From assembly GCA_964036155.1 (NCBI GenBank), contig OZ038422.1:32015201-32079200 (forward strand): a stretch of 64,000 nucleotides of DNA, given 5' to 3'. The position numbers and the translations under genes are program-made. The notes beneath the pieces were generated by a model. It was given only the letters and a program-made list of their open reading frames with translations. It was not told the origin of the DNA and made no database searches. Shown piece after piece: positions 12,002 to 24,700 of the stretch. The first letter of the stretch is position 1; the number at the start of each line of letters is the position of its first letter. Source of the DNA: Diploscapter coronatus (lineage: Eukaryota; Nematoda; Chromadorea; Rhabditida; Rhabditidae).

Positions 12002-15000
12002 TTAGTGATAGATGACAGCAAGGATAATGGGAGCGCAGATGGCAACGAAGGTCGATACTCCAGGAGCGGAGTTCAGCTTCAGCAGCTTGACGATATCGTT
12101 CAGACCGTTCTTCTCGAAGATGTTCTGCACCATCGATTGCCAGCGAGACTTGTTCTCGTTGAACTTGGCAGCTCCCTCATTCTTTACCTAAAATTACACA
12201 ACTTTATGTGAGAATTTTTTATACGTGTAAAAGTTATGTTATACAGCTGAACAAAACGAGGCTGATAACTTTTCCCAACCCTTCTTATCAATCTACCAAC
12301 CAAAAATCAACAAACTTTTCATATGATCTTTTATTCTGATATCTTTCACTTCCCAATGTTCGGCAGAAATACTCGGAGATCGTATTGATTTATTACAGCC
12401 CTATGTGTCTGTTGACCAGATCTGTCGGTCTTCGGTCATTTCTCCGCTTTGATATATAGTTGTTGAGCAGAAATGGGTCCATTTGGATGGAAACAGCAAA
12501 TAACCAAATGACCAGATGGGCACAGGCACAGGCACAGGCACAAAGAATAAGAATCACTGCCATACGATTTAGTCCCATTTAGGTTCCTCCAATTCCAAAC
12601 AACCCCATTCCCATCTTCTTTCTCTCTCAGTCCCCTCGCCCTCGTTTGTCTTCCTCAATCCTTGCAGAGCTCTTTGACTCTCAACCGTATTGCGCTCTTG
12701 CCTTATCTCTGTCGAGCTGTCAAGGCTTATGTTATGCAAAGCCGCATTTGGATGACTTATTTCGACATTTCAAATTGAACATTTATCAGACAGAATGAGC
12801 TCTGCTCGCAAACAATCTGTTACTCATTGTTTTGCGCATTTTGGTTAGATTCTTCTGCCTAAATGCACCTCCTTCAATCTCAATCCCTATTTGGATAGAG
12901 CAGGTTTATTCTCAGATCTGAGAGTTCTGCTCTTCTAGAGTAGCGCTTTCTTTTTCTGCGTTTTCCTTACGCAACCCCCATCCTCCTCTTCTCTCTTGTT
13001 TCATTCTTGTGTGCCATATCATTTTCCCTTTCCTTCCCTTCACTTTCTAACAACTTCCAATTCTCAATAGCACACATCAAATCCTGCTGCTCTGGCCGAT
13101 GAATAAGAAAATGAGTATGTGCCCCACTCGTTCTTGGGCAGAAGAGATTCTTGGTGCTGACGCAATAATTCATTGATTGGAGGGAAAAACGCGTTAGATT
13201 TGACAACCGTTGCATCAGCGAATCAGGCATTATTTGATTTGATTAGAGTTGTTGGGGTTTTCAATTTAACTTGGCACCCAATGTTCATCTCCCCTCTCCT
13301 TTTAGAGCCTAAGGACGAAACGCCATTGGTTCTGCGACCTTTTCTTCTCTGTGCCACTCTCAATTCTATCTTATCTCTGACTCCATTTCACTTTCCTTTT
13401 CTCCCAAATTGCAACGATGTGAAAAACTCTCAATGCCATTCGATGGCCAACCCTAAAATAAGAATAAAGGAAAGGAGAAGGAAAATGGAAAATTCGACAG
13501 AGAACCAAACAAGGGAAGTTCAGAATCTAAATCAGAGTTTCTCCAATCCGGTTGCCCAGCAAAAACCGTCGAAATCACGCAATTTTCCTATCAAAAGTTC
13601 GCTCTTTTTTTCTCTCTACTTTGACTGTTTTCCCCCTTCTTCTTGTTTGATCATTTCATCATCATTGACTATATTTCAATCTCAATTCTTTTATTTTCGG
13701 CTGTTTCCACCAGAAAAATATGGCTGTCAACAAAGTGAGTAGTGGGGTGGCTTGGCAGTCAAAATAACCAGCTCTTCTTTTCTCTCCGTTCCCCTGTCTC
13801 TGCCTCTCATTCAGACCCAGGGGTCCGATTTACTGACTTCGACTTTGACTATGAGCGTCAACAATCATTCCCTTCCCCTTCCTCTTTCATTCTATTTCCC
13901 CGTGCTAATCACAAACAACGATCGTTTCGTAAAGCGTAAAGTTGAGCAATGTCATAAGGGAATCAGTATTGAATCAGCCAACTGACCTGAGTTTGGAATG
14001 CAGTGACCTGAGACAGGAACTGATCGACTTTGCCGAGAGTAGCCTTCTGGGAATCACTGGCCAGTGGCTCCAACATCTGAAAGTAAATGATAAATAATAT
14101 ATTTGCTAGAAAAGTTTGGCAAAATTGATCTTCAAATTGAATTCTTGATTAATGAAGATCGCCTTGACACATAACTAATTTTTATTAGCCATATATATCT
14201 ATCCTATGGCTCTATTTGAGTCAATAATAACACAATTTCAAATAGCGTATCATGCAGCAAGACTTCCACAGTTCAATAATCAATAAATTTACCTTGGCCT
14301 TCTCCTTGATGACGTTGAGGAGATCGTACACTCTCTGCACGTTGCTTTCAAGTCCCTAAAATCGATTCTTCGTTGTATGTGTATTCTTTTGTATGCTCAA
14401 TGAGGTGTTTTTCGAGTTTTTTTCTTCATTTTCAAGGCGAAGCAATTTTCTCCTCTTCGGAGTTCAACGGCAGTTTGTAAGTCATTTTGAAGGAATGAAA
14501 AGTTAGTGGTTAGTGAAGTGAAAAGTTTTGAGGTTCGACTCTTTGGGAAGGAGGCATTTCTGCTGGTAAAGGAATTTTAGAGTTGAACAGAAAAAAGGCA
14601 AGAAGGAGATTGATTGTGGAGATGACAATGGGAAATGGGAAGGGCTTATGGAAACTGAGCTACTATGAACAATTGAAGGGCATAAAATGGGAAAAATAGA
14701 GAATTGTTTGATTTGTAGTGAGATGTGGAACGAAAATACGAAAAATATTGCGCTGTAAATTTTAAGAGTTGAAAATATCGGAACCGCAGTTTAGGGAAAA
14801 CTGTAAAACAACGAAATTTAGTGCTTTCGCTAAGGAAATGATTTCATAATGGCAGGCTATTTTTGCGGTTGTCGCCTTACAGTATGACATTATTTTTGCG
14901 ACTAAATGACTAAATGAAGGTGTTGCGAAACTTACAGACTGGTCCGAGGCAAACAGATCCTTCACGTTGTTGAACTGCTTCGAGAAGAAGCTGCCGACAT

Positions 15001-15012
15001 CGGAAGTCACTC
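12002..15012 (-). CDS. small helical protein with C-terminal hydrophobic anchor, unknown function (5' end missing)
   Basis: I do not recognise the family. Four exons join in phase on the minus strand: 14936-15012, 14293-14355, 13987-14076 and 12002-12187, giving about 139 residues. The first of these begins with two bases of a split codon, so at least one upstream exon with the ATG is missing from this model; I did not find it. The visible protein starts VTSDVGSFFSKQFNNVKDLF and is almost wholly amphipathic helix, rich in Asn, Gln, Lys and Glu. It ends with a hydrophobic stretch (STFVAICAPIILAVIYH) followed directly by the stop, as in tail-anchored membrane proteins. Codon choice is GC-rich compared with the flanking introns, which supports a real, well-expressed gene. 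The 1.8-kb last intron holds a spurious open frame on the opposite strand. Confidence 0.75.
12188..13986 (-). other. long intron of the small helical protein gene
   Basis: A 1.8-kb intron containing a hexamer tandem repeat at 12518-12542 and, on the plus strand, pyrimidine-rich sequence with a 189-codon open frame (13173-13742) that I regard as chance. No known element was recognised. Confidence 0.4.
12518..12542. repeat. GCACAG hexamer microsatellite
   Basis: Four tandem copies of GCACAG/CACAGG in an intron. Read on the minus strand it gives a Cys-Ala run in a spurious open frame. Confidence 0.8.
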
Positions 15013-15144
15013 CTGAGAATATTATTTTGAAATAAATATTGATGATTGATAAATGAGTGCTATCATATCCATTTATAATTTTGATTCATTCTCAGATGTA
15101 TGCAGAAAGAACGGATATGGAGTTCAGCTTTCTACAGAGTATGC

Positions 15145-15460
15145 GTAAAACCTGGGGCGTTTCTATATTTATTTATAATCGAAGCTATAGAAAACTCCAT
15201 ATTCATTGACAGGGGAAATAACAGTCTGTATCTAGGATATTTGTAGTATAAAAGAAGATAAAGCTCAAATTTTAGGATTTTTACAGTATATATTCTGGGG
15301 GTTAGTTTGTGAAAAATGTCAGAAACGGCCTAGATTTTTGTCACTCTTTAATTTCGCTTTAGAACTATGAAGATTATTCGAATTCTATTGAATAATTGTT
15401 GAAATTTGATTAAATTGGAAAAGATTATATTACAGAACGCCCCTGACCAAATGTTTTAAG
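15145..15460. repeat. inverted-repeat-bounded segment, possible MITE
   Basis: The left end carries GGGGCGTTTCTATA at about 15157 and the right end, near 15430, complements to GGGGCGTTCTGTAA, with TAAAAC flanking both. The arms are only about 15 bp, and the 280-bp interior has no coding potential. The assignment is tentative. Confidence 0.3.
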
Positions 15461-17404
15461 TTACTTCTGTGAAATTAATATGTGAAAGCTATTATATAGA
15501 TATAACGTATCTTGAGAATGAATAATTCATTCCAATCCTTCAAAAATATGACAGGAATAGTTGATTATGTCCAACAATCCGACATTCCATGCGAATTTTC
15601 ATTCCATCTTTGGGAATTTGGCATTTTCATCGAGCCTATTAAATCTACAACAATAATTGCCGGTCCTATTTTGTGCAGTGTCCGTGTTTCAGCTGCCTCC
15701 CTGCTTCTTTGCTTGTCACTTCCAGAACATTCTATATCCCCTTCCCATTCATCTTCTTCCTATATTTAGCTCTGCCCCTGTTCTGCTATTCGGCATTTTG
15801 TCCCCTCCCTCTCTCGACTTGTTTCTGACACAAACAGCCTTTGACAGGCAGAGTTCCGAGTCGATGAGTCGAGAGAGTCGCGGGGCTAATTAATTGCTCA
15901 AAGAAAAAGGTGAAAACTCCGGAAATTTTTTAATGTAATTTATGACACTCTTCATTTTCTATTTGCAATTAAAACCGCGCAAGACAATTATTCCATCCAA
16001 AGCTATTTACGGCTTTGAAGTATTGTTTCTTGGAAGTGTAGATGAAAGGCTAGCGAAAGTCGAGTGTTTCATATGGCAAGAAAATGTTTATGCTCATAGA
16101 ATTCGAATACGACAGATTGTGTTTCTCCTTCGTCTTTCTGTTTTTCATTCGTCGAGTTTTTTTCTTCGAGGATCTTAAATTTTGTAATGGCTAGCTGAAC
16201 AGAGAATGGCAAGATTCGAGAGCGAAATTCAGAGGCAATTGCGAGGAGAAACGAAGAAGAGAAGGAGAAGGGGGAAAAGAGCGGCAGATTTGAAATACTC
16301 ACGAATGACAGATTGAGAGATTGAACGGAGTGAACTGCACGCAACGACAACAACACATCGGGCTGATCATTTGAAGATGAATATGCAGAATCGGGAGATC
16401 ACAGATAAGCAAATTGAAAGAGCTCACAAGTTGCTTGTTCGTCAGAAGGTTGCTAGCTTTGAGATGAGCAGATAGAATAATGCTGGTAAAGAAAGAAGCC
16501 TGAATCCTCCAAGAAGCTCCATGTTATTTCCTATTCAAGCCCTAACCTTGGGATTGTGCATGGAAATTACTCGCTAATTTCGGACTGTATTCATTTCGCT
16601 GCGTATATTTTCCGACTTATCAAACGGATAATAAACGAACCAGAAACATTGTCGAGAAAACCGGCAGAAACGGCTGAAGCCAGCAGAGCAACCAAAAGGC
16701 AACGAGATACCATCGTGAAGAGGAGTAGATTAGAAGACCAGCCTGTAAAATAGCCACTTCATAAACTATAGCCTAGTGCAATGAACTTTCGAACCAAAAA
16801 TTCGTATAAAATAAGGCAATGAACGGATATTAGTCATGATTTCTGATAGTCAATCTTATCATGCATAAAATACCCCCTTTTATCGCAAATAGTTGAAGTA
16901 GATTAAGCTTTGAAGATATGCAGTAAAATATTCTGCGAATATTATGGTGCTCATGCCGGCAGAGCACTATTTACATCAATTAACGCCTATAATCTCACAC
17001 GCGACTGACATAAATAATAGATGAATGAAAAATTGGATTGGGAGATTTAATTAAGAAGCTCAGATTATTGATAAAAAAAATTATCCACTATCAAAATAAG
17101 CATTCTTATAGCGAAAATTGGAGACTGAAAACACAAGACGGGTGGCCATAGAAAAGTGAATAGAAATAAGATCCAGAGGGAAGGAAAGGGGGCGGAGTCT
17201 CGAGAGAAAAAAAGAAAAGAGAAAGGGAGGAGATCAAAGAAGAAACAGGAATCAATCGAAGAAGGGAAATTTATTACTGGAAACACGATAAAATAGAATC
17301 GAAAAATTCAACGACAGTAACAACAACCGATTCGACAAGGAGAAAGGCAAAATGGCCGGTCCACTGAAAGGGAAACGAAAAAAAAACATGAGGCTAGAGG
17401 GCGT

Positions 17405-17565
17405 CGAAAGTTTGGACAATTACAAAAGCTTTCGCTTATTTTAAATTTCACAAATAATCAAGTTATTTTGTAAGGGCATCATCTACCATATAAAAATCTG
17501 TTTTTTCTCAATTATAATTTCAATTTATTTCAGGAATTTATGCGTAGAACTGTCCAAACTTTTTT
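17405..17565. repeat. short inverted-repeat element, possible mariner-type MITE
   Basis: The left arm contains AAAGTTTGGACAATTAC and the right arm complements to AAAGTTTGGACAGTTCT. About 160 bp end to end, AT-rich interior. A similar arm (AAAGTTTTGGACAC) occurs in the 31.6-kb element. Confidence 0.4.
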
Positions 17566-18755
17566 TGAAATGGGTTTTATAAAATCAATATATTAGAATA
17601 TTTGCAGTTAGATGCACAATAATGATGAGCTGAATAGGTAAATTAATTGTTTATAAGGGCAAATGATAAATGAATATTTATCCCGCATAACACAGACTTT
17701 TATGATAAATAGTTTCTCGTTATGAATATGCCAAATGAATATTGCAGAAGAAGTGAGATAATCGTTGAAAAACCGGATAAGCGAATTTGGATTCATCTGA
17801 AAGTTTTGCATGGACGATACAATTCTACAGTAAATGACTATGAACTGAATGAAGAATCTATTTCGTCGCAACATTTCATCATTCCGAAGATTTCCTCGAT
17901 CGTTCCTTTTTCACCGACGAACTGAACGACGAATGTTTCCTGTGTCGGCTGAAATAAACCACATTGATTATTATTTCACTGATATTATCATTGGGCCACG
18001 AAATTGTAGGTTATTGCAAGAATGAAATATCATAGCGACTGAAAGTTCGAAATAATCCGTGATTATGGGTGAATCCTCATATTCACGTATTGTATATTAA
18101 TTTGAATGCAATTTATTACTCATTTTTCAATTGATTTTAAAATTATTATCGATAACGACGAATTTAGTGCAAATTGGCTCACAATAAGTGATGATATCAG
18201 GCCTCATCAATATATAAATATGATTATTCCAAACGTTCAGTCGCTACTGTATGTCAATTTTTATGAGAAAATATGATGAAATAGTATATTAATTCTATAC
18301 CCTTTCATTCGAAATTGAAAATTGAGTATAATTTGTAATTCTTGTGGCTCAACGATAATGAATCATCGGGGTAAAATATTAGCATATCTACTATACAGAG
18401 GGTAATTCAGGGAGGGTTTTCTGGGTGCAAGGGAAAGTTTCACTAAACTCTCGCGCAAAATTCGATTTGACAACCTTTGATCAATATTTTATATCGTAGT
18501 TTTTCATTTTCCAAACAATATCGCAAAATTACATAATTAATAACCGCAATGATATTTGATATTTTCGACATTTGTATCATAAGTGCAGACGTTTTATCAT
18601 TATGATGCGTGATAACGAATGATCATTGTTTCTTTAGAAAATTCTCTGATGACTTCGGAAAATTCTCTAAATATTTCTTCCCTTGGGGTGGTGTTGGTCT
18701 GAAATTATTTACGAATTTCTTGAGTCTGAATTTTTTAAATCTAAAAATATAAAAT

Positions 18756-21700
18756 TTACTGTGATTTTCGCCGATCTGAGTCGAAACTGCCTTTGGCAGA
18801 GGACTCGAAGAGAGATTTTAATCGCTTCACGGGCAACTGCTTCTCTGCGTGCATTCCGTCTATCTGAAATCGCAAGTTTCAATTCTTAGCTATGATCGGT
18901 AGTTTTTATGGCCTATTGTAGTATTCGCTCGATTTTTCTCTTTTCTCCATACTATTTCTCAAAACCGAGCGAATACTACAAAAGAGTAAGGGCGAATACT
19001 ACAATAGACCTTTTTTGTCCATATCATCTTGTCATTTTCCAAGTTCGAAACACAAAATTCGTGAAAATCAGATATCTAGACTTACTGGATCCCAATGCAA
19101 GCTTTCGATCGATCCCTCCTCTTCCTCTTCATCTGCCGTTTCTCCTTCTTCTTCCACTTCCTGAATATCGCAATTGTTCAAATCGTCTTCATTTGTTCTT
19201 TCAACCTTCCATTCACTCATTGCAGGCTCATTGGCTGGCACACTCTGGAATTTCGACTTTCCACCGAATGCTCGTCTCAGTCGTCGCTTGGCTGAAGACA
19301 TTGCTGATGGCGACTTTCTTCCTTCGTTCTAAATAAGTCAATCATGAATAGGTATTTGAATTTTACATTAAAACCCATGAGACCACTAACTATTAACCTG
19401 CTAAGAGTTCATTGAAAGGGAACGTAAACCGCGAGGCCACGAGACATTGAGAAAGTGTGGGAAAAGAAAGCCTATCATCCCCATGCTCCCTACCCTAGCC
19501 CTATACTATTTCGTCTATTTCTCGTGTCTCACGATTTCCAAATGGTCCATCGAAATTATTACTAACCAAATCTTCAGTTTGAATAGTTCGAATTTCGATG
19601 ACAGGCTGCGGTGTTTGGATTCTAATATTCTTAGTTTCAACAACTTCAGTAGATGTCTCTGCATCGTTTGCATCCACAATGAAGGTCTGCACGTACTGCT
19701 CTGCATATTCTGCGTGATGAGTTTGACACGAGGCATCCTGAAAGGTGACTGACAATGAAAATCGAACAATTTTCCAATGTTTACATCGAGTTTGACAGAA
19801 ACAGTAGCAGTTTCTGCATCCAAACATTCGATTTGCTGTGTCTGCGTCTCCTGCATGCATTGTTCCACTTCGATTTCGTCCGTTTGACATTCCACATTCG
19901 CCTGAAATCATGATTTCAATTTCCGAAGTTTATCTATGTTAACAATCTAAAGTTTGAAAATTAATATCGAAGGAGAAACATTCTTATTAGCAATTATTCT
20001 GAGATACGATCTATGAAATTTAGTACATGCATTGAGCATGCAAAATAACGCCATTCTATCAATCTGTTGTTATCCGATTAGCATGCCTAAAAAAGAAATG
20101 GAACTATTAATTATCGAAAATAGAAGCAGTATAATTAATTGGCAAGAATGATAAAAAAGAAGCAAAAGCAGAAACAAGATTTCTACTCAGGCCTGCTGAT
20201 TAGATCACCCTTAGATACACTAATAACTTAGGTTATTATATCATTTTTCCGAACTTTAGTTCGCCACTCTATATTTCGTCATAAATTGCTTACCGTTTCA
20301 GCTTTCTTCACCTCAGGTTCATACTCAATTGTCTGAATGCCCTGCTCCTCATAGTCTTTCGACTCGGTTTGTTCCATTTTATCGTCGCTAAACTTAATTT
20401 TCGTTGACAAAATTCGATGTGATCGTACCTCCTAACAATCTCAGTTTGTATTTCAGATTCAGCAGTTATAATAACTGGAGCAGGTTCCGCAGTGACCGCT
20501 CGCTGCTCTTCAATTATAGCCTAAATTATTTGAAATATATTTTTTAAATCATCACTTGGAAAAAATTTTCAATAGTAATTATTATTGGTTGTTTTGTAGA
20601 TTTTCTAATTTTCATTGCATAATCAGTGTTTTTTCCCAGTTGTATAACCTTCACAATTTAAAACTGCCAAACCAAATTTTATGCTTTCTTTCTTTTTGTA
20701 AAATCGCCAACGTTTGCAAATTACATTTGTGTCAAGACAAAAACGATCATGACGAATCATACATAGATATGATAAGTCAAAATTTACCTGTTTCTGGACC
20801 ATCTCTTCCAGAATCGCTGGTGGTGGGGCGTCCTCTTTGTCGACTTTTTCTTCTATTTGCAGAATTTTTGGCATACCTAAACGTTAGTTCTCTGTTATTG
20901 TTCTAAAATGTATACTTCTACCAGTTTTCTCATCGAGATCACTCAGAATGGGAGGCACTTCGAAACCTTCCTTCTTCGCCTCCTTCTCCACTTTTTCCAT
21001 GGCTTCTCTTCGTTTTTCCTTGCTAAACACGATCTATGATTTAATGCTGTCTGTAACGAAGTTCCACCTGAGCAGAGGCATCAGGTACTTCGCACTGCTA
21101 CCTCCCCACAATTTCATCATTCCGACTGACGCACCCATTTTGTCGCCGCCTGGAAATTCGGTTCTATTCTCTCCTAATTTTCTAGTTCCAGTTCGTTAAG
21201 ACAAATTATATCGCATTTCTACTTATCGCTATCAATTTGATCAAATCCTGAATGATAAATTTATCTAACATAGGAATGATAAGAAATTCTATCCCGAAAT
21301 TTTCAGCTTTAATTCTGCTTGGTTGCTCGATGCAATCCAAATTTTATAAAAGGTGACACAATCTAGCGCCAGCTTGGATAGTTCTACATCATTAAGAAAA
21401 TTCGCATCATTCAACATGAACGCTAATTTTTCTGACCTGCAGCAAGTTTGGCCTGATATTCCATGATGAGTTTCATGAGCAATTTAACGTAGAAGTCTTC
21501 GACAGCCTGTTGGACGACGTTGATGCTCATGCTGACCAAAGACAGGCCAATTATTACAAACACAAAACACAATACCATCATGCTGCAATTGATAATCACC
21601 ATGATTGCATTATCATAGTCATACTTACTCTCTACGAGTAACGGAAATGTCTCCCAGACCAATGGTGCTCAACGAAATGAACATGAAATAGCAGCTCTCT

Positions 21701-24700
21701 CCATACGTCCAGTCTTCCCACAGTTTGAACAGAGATGAACAGAAGAAAATCCATCCGATCGTAATGCTCAGGGCTACCTAAATTGAGAAAAAAAACTATC
21801 ATAAAGATTAACTAATTTACACGTTAACGTAAGTTATATTTACATTGTGAACATTTTTAGAATAGAAAAATAAAAAGAAGAATTTCTTGGTAAATTTGAA
21901 CAGATTTTTGTGTCGTATTCATCACCTTTTCTGAAACGATTAGAACTTTCTAAATGTCGAGTGACACTATTCAACCAAATTTGTAAGAAGCCGAGAAGAG
22001 GCTTGAGATATGGAATAGCGATCCAAAAGTTTTTTGAATATTCAACATCATGAAGCTGATTTTTTCTTTGCAATACCTTGACACTCATCCTGGGTTCTTT
22101 CTCCTCGTCATCGAGTTCGTCGTCGAGATGCTCAGAGCCGATTTCCGAAGCCAGCGACGAGACTTCGTTGTTCAATTCTCCTCGTTCCAATGCAACCAAC
22201 TGCAATCACAAATCAATTACCAAATCGCTAATTGACGAATTCGTTCTCCACCAACCTCATCTGCCTTGGCTTCTTCCGTTTTGGCGTTTCGATCCTGACT
22301 CCGACATAATCGCATCACTCCCAGATATGCACCAAATTGTGAGAATCCCTCAAATTAGGGTTGTTAATTTTGACCGAGATGTAAATATCACTATTTCATT
22401 CGATCGTATATCGTGTATGAAGAATAACATTCTGGATGAATTAATGTTTTTTTTTTTCGAATCTGTTCATATTTTCAAGATTTTCGAGAGGTTATCGGAT
22501 TATGAAGATTTGAAAGTTTCGATCAAATCTCGACTTTGAATATACTGACATTGTTTAGTCGAAATAATGGAAAGACGAAATAACTATCATATTGTGATGC
22601 TTCGATATTTCAAAATTCTCCCAACTTATTGAAAGAAACGATATTCGTATTCATAGATATTCATTGTAAATGAAACCACGATGATAAATCATTTTACGAA
22701 TTTAATTTTGGTTTAAAGCATGGTCTTAAAAACGTTGATTCAGTTGCAAAAATTTCCAGATCAATATAATTTTTTATGAATTTCATTATAGCTACGCTTC
22801 GATTCTAATTAAATTTAGAAGCTTACATCGACAACTCCGTTGATGTTGTTGTAAAGGAATTTTCCCAGATCGTTCAGCGTGATGAGCATGAGCGGAATGC
22901 CGATGCACGAATAGATGACCGTCATGATTCTGCCTGCTGTCGTCACGCACGCGAGATCACCATATCCTAAAATTTCAGCTCCATGTTTACTAACAATCAG
23001 TACAGATAAGGCCAGGGAATGCGAAAGGGGCAAATATCGATAACTGTACTCCTGAGCAGAAGTTTTTCATTTCATTTTGTTTAGTTTAATCATCATTTCC
23101 GTTCGTATCAAATTACGGTATATTGATACCATTTTATTTTCGTGCAAATAGGGTGTACAAACTAATGACACTGTCTTCGATTTTTAATGAACATGATATT
23201 GCGAATTTAACTATTTTTCTTTATCTCCTTTTAAAAGTTCAGTTATTTAATTTGCCTTAATGGTGCAATTAATCGATTTTACACACCCATTTCGTTTCTC
23301 TGAGCATCAATTAATGTGTTGTTTTTGCTGTTGATCGATGGCATTTCACTGCATAGTTAACAGAGATTTGCGAGCCTCGAGCAGAAATAGAGAAAAAGTG
23401 TAATGAACGAGAAAGATGAAAATGAAGTGCATGAAAATTCAGAGGATTCGGAGACTCGTCGATGAAATGTTGCAGATTGCTGAAGGGGAGATGAAACATG
23501 CAAACATGCAGATATGACAGAGAGAGCATGAAAAAGTGACAGAAAGGTTTGGCTTGAAGTGATAAGGGATGATAAGGCCTGAGACATGATAGGTGATATT
23601 CCTGACAGGGAGGCATTTCCAGCTCAATTGAGGTCATCATCCTATGTCTCATCGGGTAAACAATATCTAAAGAGCGGCGGCAGTGATGCAAATCAACGCC
23701 AACTGTTTATGTTACTTTTTCTACGGACTTTTTGCAATTTATTTTGTATGAACGCCCCGAAGAAACTGCTGATGATAGTTGAAAATTGATAGGTATCTAA
23801 AAAGCAGCACCTAGCAGCGAGTAGAGGATTGCTAAATCGACATTCAGGAGGAAGAGGGAAGGGAAGGGAAACGGGTGCAGATTGAAGACGGACAAATTAT
23901 CACACTTTTACGAGGAAAAATAGATAGAGGATAGGGCAAAGAGGAACACAACAAATGGAGCAGTGCGGAAGGGGGAATTGAGCTGCAACTGATAAACGAT
24001 GCTGGGAGGTAGATAGGGGAAGGAGTGATTTGGAACACGACCCAATTCGCAATTATTGATTTACGGATGTCGGAGGAACAATGGTTTTTGCAGAACGATG
24101 ATACAGAGAAGCGAAATAAGATTGTAGGAAAATAGCATAATTAATTTTTGCGTGCTACGACAAAGTCTTGGTTGGATAGGGGTGACTATGTTACTATTAG
24201 AAACAAAGAAAAAAATTACTGATGCGATATTCGTGATTTGAAAACATTACGTTGTCTTGTAATTTTGGGTAGATTTCATAGAAAGGCTTTTATGAACTTT
24301 TCTGAAGCTTATTAAACTCAAGAGCTACGCCTATTATAATGTAGGGCAGCATAATAGTCGATATTTCTTGGGTAAAATGTTGAATCCTCTACCCACAAAA
24401 TTGAGCAAAGAAAAAGGATCTTCGTAAAATGTGAAGGTCTGCACGAAATTATAGACTACCTAATGCAAAAATCAACTAACCTATCGTAGTGAATAGTGTG
24501 CCTGAATAGTACATTGCAGACATGAGCGTCCATTGCGATTCGTTCTTCACCTAAATTAATCGAATTCATATTCATCGTTCTTCATTCTTCATTTTCTAGT
24601 TTCTAAATATATTCCCCGTTCTGCGTATGTCTCGTCTCATTTTCCTCGTGTCAGTCGAATTGATTGTTTGGTTTTTGTGAATGTCATCAGTCAGTCCTCC

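Larger units (their letters stand above)
15013..18755. other. gap between the small helical protein gene and the K+ channel gene
   Basis: Probably contains the missing first exon and promoter of the small helical gene and the 3' UTR of the channel. A donor-like GTGAGT on the minus strand at about 16301 does not give the right phase with any upstream ATG. Two candidate short terminal exons on the minus strand (17838-17948, 18600-18698) are described in the findings. Two inverted-repeat elements lie here. Nothing else is supported. Confidence 0.35.

Noticed and set aside
13173..13742. 189-codon plus-strand open frame
   Set aside because: It lies inside the long intron of a minus-strand gene, is made of pyrimidine-rich low-complexity sequence (Phe/Ser/Leu runs), and has no domain or splice partner.
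14526..14550. GGTTCGACTC, resembling a tRNA B box
   Set aside because: No A box or cloverleaf can be formed at the right distance upstream. I found no convincing tRNA in the window.
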